Part shown: one piece after another, positions 1-7,096 of the stretch
Numbering within the stretch: the stretch's first letter is position 1
Layout of the letters: every line of letters begins with the position of its first letter
NCBI GenBank assembly: GCA_013696915.1
Contig: JACCXR010000147.1
Span: forward strand, 1-12,244
Reading direction: 5' to 3'
DNA length: 12,244 nt
Origin: Euzebyaceae bacterium
GTDB taxonomy: Bacteria > Actinomycetota > Nitriliruptoria > Euzebyales > Egibacteraceae
Notes under the pieces: model-generated
What the model was told of the DNA's origin: nothing
What the model saw: the letters and a program-made list of their open reading frames with translations, nothing else
Database searches by the model: none
Made by a program: the position numbers and the translations under genes

Positions 1-536
1 GTGCCGTCCGCCGCGCGCAACGCGACGGCCGCCCCTTCCAGATCGCCGGCCTCTGCGGCGGTGCGTGCCTCCGCCAGCCGGTCCTCGGCGTAGGACAGCA
101 TGCGCCGGCCACGTGCGACGTCGTCCCAGGTCAGTGCGAGCCGGACGCCTTCTAGCTGCAGCTTCACGGTGTAGAGGACGTCACCCGGCAGCGCGCGTTC
201 GGCCGCGACCGCGACGCCTCCACCGGACAGCGCCATCACGGCTGTGACGGCCAGGGCGGCGAGACGCGCCGGATACCACCACCGCGTGCCGGCGCCGCCG
301 ACCGCTTCCCGGATCCGATCAAGAAAGGCCGGGCCGGAGGCCTGCTCGCGTGCGGCTGTGACCAGCCGGGTGCGCAGGTCGAGCCGGAACTCCGGTCGCG
401 GAACCGGGAGGGTGGCGGTCTGCAGAACCCCTGCGAGCGCGACGAGTTCCCGCGCACCCGGCAGAACCCCCTCGTCCAAGAGGGAGTCCCCGTCCAGGAG
501 GCGGGCGAGTTGGTCGATCTCGGCTCGCTTCAGCAT
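1..536 (-). CDS. DUF5667 membrane protein, putative anti-sigma factor (C-terminus off the window)
   Basis: Reading leftward from ATG at 536 the frame stays open to the window edge, giving 178 residues, so the 3' end is missing. Residues 1-85 form a soluble, probably cytoplasmic N-terminal region. Residues 88-111 are one hydrophobic membrane segment (after the RWWYPARL motif). From residue 113 the sequence reads ERALPGDVLYTVKLQLE and continues into a charged helical stretch (AEDRLAEARTAAEAGD). This is the recognisable DUF5667 pattern found in actinobacterial proteins encoded next to ECF sigma factors. It starts 79 nt after the sigma stop codon on the same strand, as an operon partner would. 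In Streptomyces the gene after bldN encodes the membrane anti-sigma factor RsbN; the same role here is inferred from position and architecture. The start has only a weak GGTGAG upstream. Confidence 0.8.
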   Translation of the reverse strand, partial: MLKRAEIDQLARLLDGDSLLDEGVLPGARELVALAGVLQTATLPVPRPEFRLDLRTRLVTAAREQASGPAFLDRIREAVGGAGTRWWYPARLAALAVTAVMALSGGGVAVAAERALPGDVLYTVKLQLEGVRLALTWDDVARGRRMLSYAEDRLAEARTAAEAGDLEGAAVALRAADG

Positions 537-566
537 GGGCTCACCCGAACTAACGAGCCGGACGGT

Positions 567-586
567 GAGATGGCACGCACAATCTC
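567..586. repeat. Short inverted repeat between sigma and DUF5667 genes
   Basis: GAGAT at 567-571 and ATCTC at 582-586 form a 5-bp inverted repeat around a 10-nt centre, in the 79-nt gap between the sigma stop and the DUF5667 start. It could be a weak hairpin or a small operator. There is no T-tract after it on the minus strand, so it is not a convincing intrinsic terminator. Confidence 0.25.
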
Positions 587-615
587 AAACCTGGCTGAGA
601 GGCCACCCGCGGCCC

Positions 616-1362
616 TCATGCGCGCACCATGTCCGTCTTGACCAGCTTCCCGAGTGACTTGAGGGCGCGGTACTGCAGCGCCCTGACCGCGCCCTCGTTA
701 CGGTCCATCGCCCTGGCCGTCTGGGCCACGTCGAGGTGCTGGATGAAACGGAGGTAGAGCACCTCGGCCTGCTCGCCCTTCAGTTGCCGCAGCGCTGCGT
801 GAACCTGGCGCGCCGTCTCGGCGGAGAGCGCTGCGGCTTCGGGGTCGTCGGACCCGCCGGTTCTCGGCGTGTCGAAGATCTCCTCGACCGGCGACTCCAG
901 CCGGAAACGGGCGGAGCGGAAATGGTCATGGACACGGTTGCGGGCGATCGTCAGCAGCCAGGCCCCGAAGTCGACGCCCTGCCATCGGAACGTGCCGATG
1001 CGTCGCAGGGCCTTGACGAACACGTCGGCGGTCAGGTCCTCCGCGGTCTGCCGGTGGCCCACACGGTGGTGGACGTAGGCGTACACCTGATCGATGTAGC
1101 GGTCGTACAGGGACGCGAACGCCTGCGCGGACCCGTTCTGGGACGCCGCGACCAGGTCACCGATCTCCGGGTCTGGAGCGGAACCTGCGCCGGCTCCGGT
1201 GGTGTTGCCGGACGCCATCCTCGACGACGCCGACCACTCGTCGGCCGCAGCGAGCAGGATCTGGGCCCCGGCGGTCACCGGCCAGAGGCGTGGCTGCTCC
1301 CCCGGGCCGGGCGACCACAGGCTCGGGGCGTTCCACGTCCATCGGAAGTGTCGGCGCTGCAT
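616..1362 (-). CDS. BldN-like ECF RNA polymerase sigma factor with N-terminal extension
   Basis: A group IV sigma-70 factor. Numbered from ATG at 1362 (248 residues), sigma region 2 is at about 83-152. It includes RQTAEDLTADVFVKALRR, then TFRWQGVDFGAWLLTIARN, the -10 recognition and melting segment. Region 4 (-35 helix-turn-helix) is at about 183-240 and includes AQTARAMDRNEGAVRALQYR. Both are strikingly like Streptomyces BldN. The start is uncertain: ATG at 1218 would give a standard 200-residue protein. I prefer 1362 because codons 1219-1362 keep the very high third-position GC of coding DNA and because BldN itself has a long N-terminal extension that is removed by proteolysis. The extension here is Trp/Pro-rich (RWTWNAPSLWSPGP). 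A DUF5667 gene follows on the same strand, and a diguanylate cyclase gene is divergent from it. Confidence 0.85.
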   Translation of the reverse strand: MQRRHFRWTWNAPSLWSPGPGEQPRLWPVTAGAQILLAAADEWSASSRMASGNTTGAGAGSAPDPEIGDLVAASQNGSAQAFASLYDRYIDQVYAYVHHRVGHRQTAEDLTADVFVKALRRIGTFRWQGVDFGAWLLTIARNRVHDHFRSARFRLESPVEEIFDTPRTGGSDDPEAAALSAETARQVHAALRQLKGEQAEVLYLRFIQHLDVAQTARAMDRNEGAVRALQYRALKSLGKLVKTDMVRA

Positions 1363-1528
1363 CAGCCTCAGTCTCGTCGGCAGGAGCCGGTGCCGGTATG
1401 CCCCATTCGGACCATTGCCGCACGCGACTCCGGACCATTCTGCCCCCGCGCCCGGAATTCGGCGCAGGTGACGGCCGGCCTCACGACGTCCGGTCTCAAG
1501 AGCCGCGGGGATCGGCCGACACAGCAGC
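1363..1528. promoter_or_regulatory. Divergent intergenic region, sigma gene / diguanylate cyclase gene
   Basis: These 166 nt must hold promoters for both directions. No clear consensus promoter is visible. The main feature is a 9-bp direct repeat, CGGACCATT, at 1408-1416 and 1431-1439, with start-to-start distance 23 bp. It lies 46-77 nt upstream of the preferred sigma start, a sensible place for an activator or repressor site. If the sigma gene starts at 1218 the region extends to 310 nt. Confidence 0.4.
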
Positions 1529-2842
1529 ATGGACCGGCGACGAGTGGGGAGGACGGCGCGCAGGCCCCGCCTCGGGGGTCTGCGGACCCGCGTCGCCCTG
1601 GTCGTGGTGCTCCTGGCACTGGTCTGTGCGGGAGCCCTCATGCGGTCGATGAACGCCCAGCTGGCCGGCGCCTACCGGCAGACCGGACGCCAGGTCACCC
1701 TCGCCATCGCCCGCTCCTTCGACGCCGGGTTCTCGGCCGACGACCTTCGGCGACCCGGCAGGCTGCGGGAGAATCTCGAGGCGTTGCAGCGCCTGCACCC
1801 CGAGTTGCTCGGCGCGAGCGTGGGCCTCGAGCGCATGGACGGACGGATCGACCTGGCCGCGTTCACGGGCCGCGCGGCGGCCGACGGCGCGGTGGCGGCG
1901 GAGACCGGCCCGCCCACAGGCGCGGTCCGGTACGTCGAACGCACGGTGGACGGGACACGAGCGCTCCTGCTCACCTATCCCGTCACCGAGCCGGTGGCGG
2001 GCTCGAGGGTCCTGCTGACGCTGCACTTCGACCTGCACGAGCTCGACGTGGCGCTCGCCCGCCGCCAGGCCCAGTTCAGGATCGGGCTGGTGTGCATCGC
2101 CGGCGGCGTGGCGGCCCTGCTGCCGGCCCTGGCGACGCTCGCCATCTTCCGTCCCCTGGATGAGCTCCGGCTCGCCATGCGCCGGGTCCGCGGGGGCGAC
2201 CTGGACATGCGGCTGGGATGGCGGCGCGCGGACGAACTGGGAGCCCTGGCGCGGGAGTTCGACCGGATGGCCGCCGATCTCCAGGCGACGCACCAGCAGC
2301 TCTCGGCGCTGGCGCTCGAGGACTCGATCACGGGCCTGCCGAACAACCGCGGCATCCAGGGTCACCTGTCGGCCGCGCTGCGCCACGCCCGCCGGGACGC
2401 CGGCCATCTCACCGTGGCGCTGCTGGATCTCGACCACTTCAAGTCGATCAACGACCGGTGGGGGCACCCGGTCGGGGATGCCGCGCTGCGACTGCTGGCC
2501 GACACCATCCGGGGCACCGTGCGCCCACAGGACCTCTGCGGGCGCGTGGGCGGAGACGAGTTCCTGGTCGCATTCCCCGCCGCGGACGCAGCGGCCGCCA
2601 CCGAGATCATCGAGCGGGTGCGCGCGCAGCTCGCCGTGACCGGCGTGGCGGGGGTCGACGTCCTGATCACGGTCAGCGCCGGCATCGCGGAATTCCCCGC
2701 CGACGCCGCCGATCAGGCCGGCCTCATCGAGCGCGCCGACAAGGCGCTCTACCGGGCCAAAGGCGCGGGCAGGAACCGTTCGTGCGTGCACGCCGAGCAG
2801 GAACCGGCGCGCCCGACCGTTGCGACGGCCCTCGGCCGCTGA
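1529..2842 (+). CDS. Membrane diguanylate cyclase (TM-sensor-TM-HAMP-GGDEF)
   Basis: A 437-residue enzyme predicted to make c-di-GMP from two GTP at the inner face of the membrane. Residues 21-38 are the first membrane segment, about 40-180 an extracytoplasmic sensor region of no recognised type, and 184-206 the second membrane segment. About 207-258 form a HAMP linker (RRADELGALAREFDRMA), and 262-420 the GGDEF domain. The active site is intact: DSITGLPN at 265-272, LDLDHFKSINDRWGH at 299-313 and GGDEF at 341-345. The allosteric inhibitory I-site RxxD is present as RPQD at 332-335, exactly five residues before GGDEF, so product feedback inhibition is expected. There is no EAL domain. ATG at 1529 is the only good in-frame start; no strong Shine-Dalgarno is seen. 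It is divergent from the BldN-like sigma gene and convergent with rdgB. Confidence 0.93.
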   Translation: MDRRRVGRTARRPRLGGLRTRVALVVVLLALVCAGALMRSMNAQLAGAYRQTGRQVTLAIARSFDAGFSADDLRRPGRLRENLEALQRLHPELLGASVGLERMDGRIDLAAFTGRAAADGAVAAETGPPTGAVRYVERTVDGTRALLLTYPVTEPVAGSRVLLTLHFDLHELDVALARRQAQFRIGLVCIAGGVAALLPALATLAIFRPLDELRLAMRRVRGGDLDMRLGWRRADELGALAREFDRMAADLQATHQQLSALALEDSITGLPNNRGIQGHLSAALRHARRDAGHLTVALLDLDHFKSINDRWGHPVGDAALRLLADTIRGTVRPQDLCGRVGGDEFLVAFPAADAAAATEIIERVRAQLAVTGVAGVDVLITVSAGIAEFPADAADQAGLIERADKALYRAKGAGRNRSCVHAEQEPARPTVATALGR

Positions 2843-2854
2843 CCGCCGCGCCCA

Positions 2855-2871
2855 CCGCCGCTCCAGGCGGC
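2855..2871. terminator. Possible shared terminator hairpin between convergent genes
   Basis: The 29-nt gap between the convergent diguanylate cyclase and rdgB genes contains CCGCC (2855-2859) pairing with GGCGG (2866-2870), or GCCGC (2857-2861) with GCGGC (2867-2871). It is GC-rich with no T-tract, as in many actinobacterial terminators, but a 5-bp stem is weak. Confidence 0.3.
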
Positions 2872-3468
2872 CTACAGTTCGAGAAGCGCGGCACGCAGCG
2901 CCTGCAGCGCCTTCCCCCGGTGGGAGATGGCATCCTTCTCCGCCGGCTCCATCTCGGCGGTGGTCCTCAACTCGCCGAGCGGCTGGAACACCGGGTCGTA
3001 GCCGAAGCCGGCCTCTCCGCGCGGCCCGTCGACGATATGGCCCTCGATAGTGCCCTCGGTCGTCCACTCCCTGCCGTCGGGGGCGACCAGCGCGGCGGCG
3101 CAGACGAAGTGCGCCGACCGGCCGGGCTTGTCGTGGAGGCGCTCCAGGACCAGTTGGAGGTTCGCGGCGTCGTCGCCGGGGGTCCCGGCGTACCGGGCGG
3201 AGCGGACGCCCGGTTCCCCCTCGAGGGCATCGACGACCAGGCCCGAATCGTCGGCGATGGCGGGCAGTCCGCATGCCTCTACCGCGGACCGAGCCTTGAG
3301 CAGGGCGTTCTCCTCGAACGTCGTGCCGGTCTCGTCGACCGCAGGCAGGTCGACCTCGTCAGCCCCGACGAGGTCGACGTCCGCGACGTCGACGTCCTCG
3401 GCGAGGATGCGGCGCAGCTCGGCCAGCTTGGCGGGGTTTCGCGTCGCCAGGACGACCCGCCGGGTCAC
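2872..3468 (-). CDS. rdgB: RdgB/HAM1 family XTP/dITP diphosphatase
   Basis: This 198-residue enzyme hydrolyses non-canonical purine triphosphates (ITP, dITP, XTP) to the monophosphate and pyrophosphate, which keeps them out of DNA and RNA. All family motifs are visible: LATRNPAKLAEL (7-18), TGTTFEENALLKA (47-59), ADDSGLVVDALEG (72-84), PGVRSARYAG (86-95), GFGYDPVF (154-161) and ISHRGKAL (181-188). The length is normal. The GTG start at 3468 overlaps the rph stop by four bases (GTGA), which indicates translational coupling. It is the last gene of the minus-strand run. Position after rph matches Mycobacterium tuberculosis Rv1340-Rv1341. Confidence 0.95.
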   Translation of the reverse strand: MTRRVVLATRNPAKLAELRRILAEDVDVADVDLVGADEVDLPAVDETGTTFEENALLKARSAVEACGLPAIADDSGLVVDALEGEPGVRSARYAGTPGDDAANLQLVLERLHDKPGRSAHFVCAAALVAPDGREWTTEGTIEGHIVDGPRGEAGFGYDPVFQPLGELRTTAEMEPAEKDAISHRGKALQALRAALLEL

Positions 3469-4193
3469 GTCGCGCCCGCCGCCGCCGACTGCTGCAGGGC
3501 GAACAGCTCCGCACAGCCCTTCTCCGCGAGGGCGAGCATCCCGTCCATCTCCGCGCGTGAGAACGGGGCGCCCTCGGCCGTCCCCTGGACCTCGACGAAG
3601 CGCCCCCCGCCGGCCATCACGACGTTCATGTCGACCTGCGCGGCCACGTCCTCGGTGTAGCACAGGTCGAGCAGCGCGGCGCCGCCGACGACGCCGACGC
3701 TGACGGCGGCGAGCGGGTCGAGCCGGGGCCGACGGACGAGCCGGCCGCCGGCGACGAGGCGGTCGAGGGCCAGCGCGAGCGCGACCCAGGCGCCCGTGAT
3801 CGATGCGGTCCTGGTGCCGCCGTCGGCCTGCAGGACGTCGCAGTCGATGTGGACGGAGTGCTCCCCCAACCCGCGCAGGTCGACGACCGAGCGCAGCGAG
3901 CGGCCGATCAACCGCTGGATCTCGTGGGTCCGGCCTCCGATGCGTCCCCGCACCGACTCGCGCGGGGTGCGCTCGGCCGTCGCCCTGGGCAGCATCGCGT
4001 ACTCGGCGGTCACCCAGCCTTCGCCGCGGCCCTGGCGCCAGCGCGGGACGCCGGGCTCGACCGAGGCGGCGCAGAGCACCCGCGTGCGCCCGAAGCCGAC
4101 GAGGACCGACCCCTCCGCGTACTCCTGCACCCCGGTCGAGAAGGTGACCGGACGCAGCCCGTCCGCGGGTCGTCCGTCGGCGCGTGCCGTCAC
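3465..4193 (-). CDS. rph: Ribonuclease PH
   Basis: This 242-residue phosphorolytic 3'-5' exoribonuclease trims tRNA 3' ends using phosphate. The N-terminus ADGRPADGLRPVTF is typical. Conserved blocks include GGRTHEIQRLIGRSLR (86-101), DCDVLQADGGTRTASITGA (117-135), DLCYTEDVAAQVDMNVVM (176-193) and VQGTAEGAPFSR (202-213). Asp182 and Asp188 fall where the family has its conserved acidic pair. The protein looks complete and active. The GTG start at 4193 overlaps the stop of the upstream phosphodiesterase gene as GTGA, and its own stop overlaps rdgB in the same way, so the three cistrons are probably translated in a chain. Confidence 0.96.
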   Translation of the reverse strand: MTARADGRPADGLRPVTFSTGVQEYAEGSVLVGFGRTRVLCAASVEPGVPRWRQGRGEGWVTAEYAMLPRATAERTPRESVRGRIGGRTHEIQRLIGRSLRSVVDLRGLGEHSVHIDCDVLQADGGTRTASITGAWVALALALDRLVAGGRLVRRPRLDPLAAVSVGVVGGAALLDLCYTEDVAAQVDMNVVMAGGGRFVEVQGTAEGAPFSRAEMDGMLALAEKGCAELFALQQSAAAGAT

Positions 4194-4951
4194 AGCCGGA
4201 TCTCCCTGAGGTCGTGGGCGGCGAGCACCTCGCCGGCGAACGCGGAACGCGCCTCCGCGGCCACCTCGGCCGGGTCGATCGTCGGCAGGACGTGGGTCAC
4301 GGCCAGGCGCGCGGCGCCGGCCTGCTCGGCGGTCCGGCCCGCCTGCGCGCCGGTCATGTGCACACCACCCGGGTGCGGGCCGTCGCGTTCGAGCCAGCTG
4401 GAGTCGCAGACGAACAGGTCGGCCTCCGCGGCGCACTCCACCAGGGCGGACGTGGGTGCGCTGTCCCCGCTGTACGCGAGGACCGTGCCGTCGTAGCTCA
4501 ACCGCGGCGCGAGGGTCTCGACGGGGTGGAACGCCGCGTGGAGCGTCACCCGCCACGGGCCGAGCTCGAGTTCGTCACCGGCCTTCGCCACCTCGAATCG
4601 GCAGTGCTCGGCGAACGTCGGGACGGACTCGGCGGGCAGGAGCCGCGCCAGGTGCTCACGGGCGCCGGCGGGCGCATAGACGGGCACGGAGGCCGGCCCT
4701 CCCGGGTGGAAGCGCAGCGCGTAGTACAGGCTGTAGACGTCGGCGACATGGTCGGGGTGGAGGTGGCTCAGCAGGACGGCGTCCACGTCGGCCACGTCGC
4801 AGCGCAGCTGGAGGTTCGACAGCGACCCGTTGCCGCAGTCGAGCACGAGCCGGTAGCCGTCGGCCTCGACGAGGTAGGAGGAGCACATCCGGCCGGGTCC
4901 GACGTGGGTTCCCGCCGAGCCGAGGACGACAACCCGCGCGCCGGCGGCCAT
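4190..4951 (-). CDS. Metallo-beta-lactamase-fold protein, Rv1339-like cyclic nucleotide phosphodiesterase
   Basis: A 253-residue MBL-fold hydrolase with a complete two-metal site: SHLHPDH (62-68), His142 in FHPVE, Asp163 in YSGD, and His220 in THVLP. There is also HMTG (198-201), as in RNase Z-related and phosphodiesterase members. Overall sequence and neighbours (murI before, rph and rdgB after) match M. tuberculosis Rv1339, which has been described as an atypical cAMP phosphodiesterase. The cAMP activity here is inferred by homology and context; another phosphoester substrate is possible. The ATG at 4951 directly follows the murI TAG (TAGATG), so translation is probably coupled. No signal peptide is seen, so it is cytoplasmic. 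Confidence 0.85.
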   Translation of the reverse strand: MAAGARVVVLGSAGTHVGPGRMCSSYLVEADGYRLVLDCGNGSLSNLQLRCDVADVDAVLLSHLHPDHVADVYSLYYALRFHPGGPASVPVYAPAGAREHLARLLPAESVPTFAEHCRFEVAKAGDELELGPWRVTLHAAFHPVETLAPRLSYDGTVLAYSGDSAPTSALVECAAEADLFVCDSSWLERDGPHPGGVHMTGAQAGRTAEQAGAARLAVTHVLPTIDPAEVAAEARSAFAGEVLAAHDLREIRL

Positions 4952-5773
4952 CTACAGGCGCTCGACGTCGACGTCGCGCAGGCGCGGGCCGAGGAAGCGC
5001 TCGGCGAGGCGCGCGAACGCGGCACCGTCGCCCGTCGCGACGAACCGGTGGGCCGGGACCGCCTGGTGGGCGAGCAGGCCGCCCCGGACCAGCCGGGCGA
5101 ACACGGTCCGCGCGGTCTCTTCGGCAGAGGACACGAGCACGACGTCCGGTCCGAGGACGAAGGACAGGACCCCGGTCAGCAGGGGGTAGTGGGTGCAGCC
5201 GAGGATGACGGTGTCGACCTCGGCGGCCACAAGGGGGGCGAGGTAGCCCGCGGCGACGTCGAGCACCTCGGCGTCGGTGGTGCGCCCCGTCTCGACGAGC
5301 TCCACGAAGCGCGGGCACGCCTGCGCGAACAGCTTGACGTCGGGGGCGGCCGCCGCGACCGCGCGGTCGTATGCCCCCGAGCGGACGGTCCCCACGGTGC
5401 CGACGACCCCGATCCGGTCGTTGCGGGTCGCCCGCACCGCCGCCGCCACCGCCGGCGCGATGACACCGAGGACCGGGACGGGGAAGGACAGGGGCGCGGT
5501 CTCCAGCGCCGCGGCGGTGGCGGTGTTGCAGGCCGCGACGACGAGCTTGGTGTCCTGTGCGGCGAGCCAGTCGACGATCTCGACGGTGAAGCCGCGGACC
5601 TCGCCGAGGTCGCGGGGGCCGTACGGCCCCCGCGCGGTGTCGCCCACGTACACCACGCGCTCGTCCGGCAGGAGGTCCATGAGCGCCCGCGCGACGGTAA
5701 GACCACCCACGCCGGAGTCGAAGACGCCGATCGGGCGCGGATCGGCGGGGGCATCGTTGGTCCGGGGCGGCAC
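4952..5773 (-). CDS. murI: Glutamate racemase
   Basis: Converts L-glutamate to D-glutamate for peptidoglycan. From GTG at 5773 the protein is 273 residues. Both catalytic cysteines are present: Cys82 in VVAACNTATAAAL and Cys193 in ILGCTHYPLL. Other family motifs are GVFDSGVGGLTV (16-27), GDTARGPYG (44-52) and the TVGTVRSGAYDRAV region (126-139). The frame is open further to GTG at 5800. I chose 5773 because a TAGACT -10 box ends 7 nt before it, which fits a leaderless message, and because the extra nine residues are not family-like. It follows cysM by 54 nt and touches the Rv1339-like gene. The rhomboid gene that separates cysM and murI in M. tuberculosis is absent here. Confidence 0.93.
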   Translation of the reverse strand: MPPRTNDAPADPRPIGVFDSGVGGLTVARALMDLLPDERVVYVGDTARGPYGPRDLGEVRGFTVEIVDWLAAQDTKLVVAACNTATAAALETAPLSFPVPVLGVIAPAVAAAVRATRNDRIGVVGTVGTVRSGAYDRAVAAAAPDVKLFAQACPRFVELVETGRTTDAEVLDVAAGYLAPLVAAEVDTVILGCTHYPLLTGVLSFVLGPDVVLVSSAEETARTVFARLVRGGLLAHQAVPAHRFVATGDGAAFARLAERFLGPRLRDVDVERL

Positions 5774-5780
5774 GCTCGGG

Positions 5781-5786
5781 AGTCTA
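5781..5786 (-). promoter_or_regulatory. Candidate -10 box TAGACT of a leaderless murI transcript
   Basis: On the minus strand TAGACT is followed by 7 nt and then the murI GTG, so transcription would start at or next to the start codon. It matches TAnnnT. No good -35 hexamer is visible at 16-18 nt. It would give murI and the genes after it a start independent of cysM. Confidence 0.45.
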
Positions 5787-5827
5787 GCGGCGCTCCTCAC
5801 CGCGCCGGCTCAGGCGTCGCGAGGGCG

Positions 5828-6772
5828 TCAAGCCCACACGGTGTGCTGCAGCGACTCCGCGATGGCGGCGACGTCGCCGGGGTCGTAGGCGCCGGTGGAG
5901 AGGTACTTCCAACCGCCGTCGGGCGAGATCACGACCACCTTCGACCCCTCGGGCAGCCGGCGCGGGGTGCAGATGCGCTGGGCGACGGCGAGGGCGGCGC
6001 CGGTCGAGACGCCGGCGAAGACGCCCTCCGCGGCGACGAGGTCGCGGGTGGCGACCAGCGCCTTGTGCGAGTCGACCTTGATCCGGCCGTCGAGCACGGC
6101 GGTGTCGAGGACGGGGGGGACGAAGCCCTCGTCGAGGTTGCGCAGCCCGTAGACGAGGTCGCCGTACTCGGGCTCGGCAGCGAACACCTTGATGGCGGCG
6201 TCGTGCTCCTTCAGGCGCCGCCCGCAGCCCGTGAGGGTCCCTCCGGTCCCCAGCCCGGCGACGAGCGCAGCGACGTCGGGCAGGTCGCGGAGGATCTCGG
6301 GGCCGGTGGTCTCGTAGTGGGCGCGGGGGTTGGCCGGGTTGGCGTACTGGAACGGCATGAAGACGTCCGGGTCGGCGTCCGCGAGTTCGCGCGCCAGCCG
6401 GATGGACCCGTTCGACCCCTCGGTGGCCGGGCTGTCCACGATGTCGACGCCGTACGCCTCGAGCAGCGAGCGGCGCTCCACGGAGGTGTTCTCCGGCATG
6501 ACGCACGTGAGCTTGTACCCCTTCGGCGCGCAGATCGCGGCGAGCGCGATGCCGGTGTTCCCGCTGGTCGGCTCCAGGACCCGGCTGCCGGGGTGGAGCC
6601 GGCCCTCGCGCTCGGCCTGCTCTACGAGATACTTCGCGACCCGGTCCTTGACCGAGCCGGTGGGGTTGTGGCCCTCGAGCTTGAGGTAGAGCGAGTAGCC
6701 GCGCGGCGAGAGGTTCGGCAGCCCGACGAGCGGGGTGTTGCCGACGGCGTCGCTGATGTCGCGGGCCAGCAC
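5828..6772 (-). CDS. cysM: CysO-dependent cysteine synthase (O-phosphoserine type)
   Basis: A 314-residue fold-type II PLP enzyme. It is predicted to use O-phosphoserine and thiocarboxylated CysO to form a CysO-cysteine adduct. The PLP lysine is Lys42 in NPTGSVKDR, and the substrate loop is EPTSGNTG (67-74). The sequence closely follows M. tuberculosis CysM, including CVMPENTSVERR, GLRNLDEGF and GWKYLSTGAY. Arg211 in GLRNLDEGF aligns with Mtb Arg220, the residue linked to phosphoserine recognition, and the C-terminal WA tail that enters the active site in Mtb is kept (HTVWA). The GTG start at 6772 lies 8 nt after the cysO stop, with a modest GAAG Shine-Dalgarno. The gene order cysO-cysM supports the assignment over an ordinary O-acetylserine sulfhydrylase. 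Confidence 0.95.
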   Translation of the reverse strand: MLARDISDAVGNTPLVGLPNLSPRGYSLYLKLEGHNPTGSVKDRVAKYLVEQAEREGRLHPGSRVLEPTSGNTGIALAAICAPKGYKLTCVMPENTSVERRSLLEAYGVDIVDSPATEGSNGSIRLARELADADPDVFMPFQYANPANPRAHYETTGPEILRDLPDVAALVAGLGTGGTLTGCGRRLKEHDAAIKVFAAEPEYGDLVYGLRNLDEGFVPPVLDTAVLDGRIKVDSHKALVATRDLVAAEGVFAGVSTGAALAVAQRICTPRRLPEGSKVVVISPDGGWKYLSTGAYDPGDVAAIAESLQHTVWA

Positions 6773-6780
6773 GGTGATCT

Positions 6781-7056
6781 TCAGCCGCCCGCGACGGCGG
6801 GCAGGATCGACACCGAGTCGCCCTCTTCGAGCGGCGTCTCGATGCCGCCGAGGAAGCGCACGTCCTCGTCGTTGACGTAGACGTTGATGAAGCGGTGAAC
6901 CTGCCCGTCCTCGCCGACCAGGGCGTCCTTCAGGCCGGAGTGGCGCGACTCGAGGTCGTCGACCAGCTCACGCAGTGTGGCGCCGTCGCCGTCGATCTTC
7001 TTCTCGCCGGACGTGTGGCGCCGGAGAACGGTGGGAACGCGGACCTCGATCGGCAT
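6781..7056 (-). CDS. cysO: CysO-type sulfur carrier protein (MoaD/ThiS-like)
   Basis: A 91-residue ubiquitin-like protein ending in ...ILPAVAGG. The terminal GlyGly is the site that becomes a thiocarboxylate and carries sulfide to CysM. Typical features are PTVLRRHTSGEKKI near the start and FINVYVNDEDVRFLGG followed by LEEGDSVSILPAVAGG, as in M. tuberculosis CysO. MoaD or ThiS are alternatives by fold, but the flanking mec and cysM genes settle the role. ATG at 7056 gives the normal family length; a GAGGAG lies 12 nt upstream (7069-7074), a slightly long spacing. The 40-nt gap after mec holds a hairpin and a possible -10 box. Confidence 0.93.
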   Translation of the reverse strand: MPIEVRVPTVLRRHTSGEKKIDGDGATLRELVDDLESRHSGLKDALVGEDGQVHRFINVYVNDEDVRFLGGIETPLEEGDSVSILPAVAGG

Positions 7057-7078
7057 GCTGGCGGGCTGCTCCTCGTGC

Positions 7079-7093
7079 GGGGGATTGTCCCCC
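7079..7093 (-). promoter_or_regulatory. Leader hairpin upstream of cysO
   Basis: The mec-cysO gap contains a perfect 6-bp stem with a 3-nt loop, GGGGGA-CAA-TCCCCC on the minus strand, just upstream of the GAGGAG Shine-Dalgarno at 7069-7074. A TAGGGT (7094-7099), overlapping the mec stop codon, could be a -10 box; transcription would then begin inside the hairpin. Alternatively it is a processing or attenuation stem in a longer message. Confidence 0.35.
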
Positions 7094-7096
7094 ACC

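Noticed and set aside
4190..4951. RNase Z assignment for the MBL-fold gene
   Set aside because: HMTG and the metal site are shared with RNase Z, but the length, the lack of the flexible arm and the Rv1339-like context favour the phosphodiesterase subgroup.
4184..6880. Very long open frame on the plus strand (about 900 codons)
   Set aside because: It is antisense to five well-identified genes. Long open frames on the opposite strand are expected in such GC-rich DNA, and no domain is recognisable in it.
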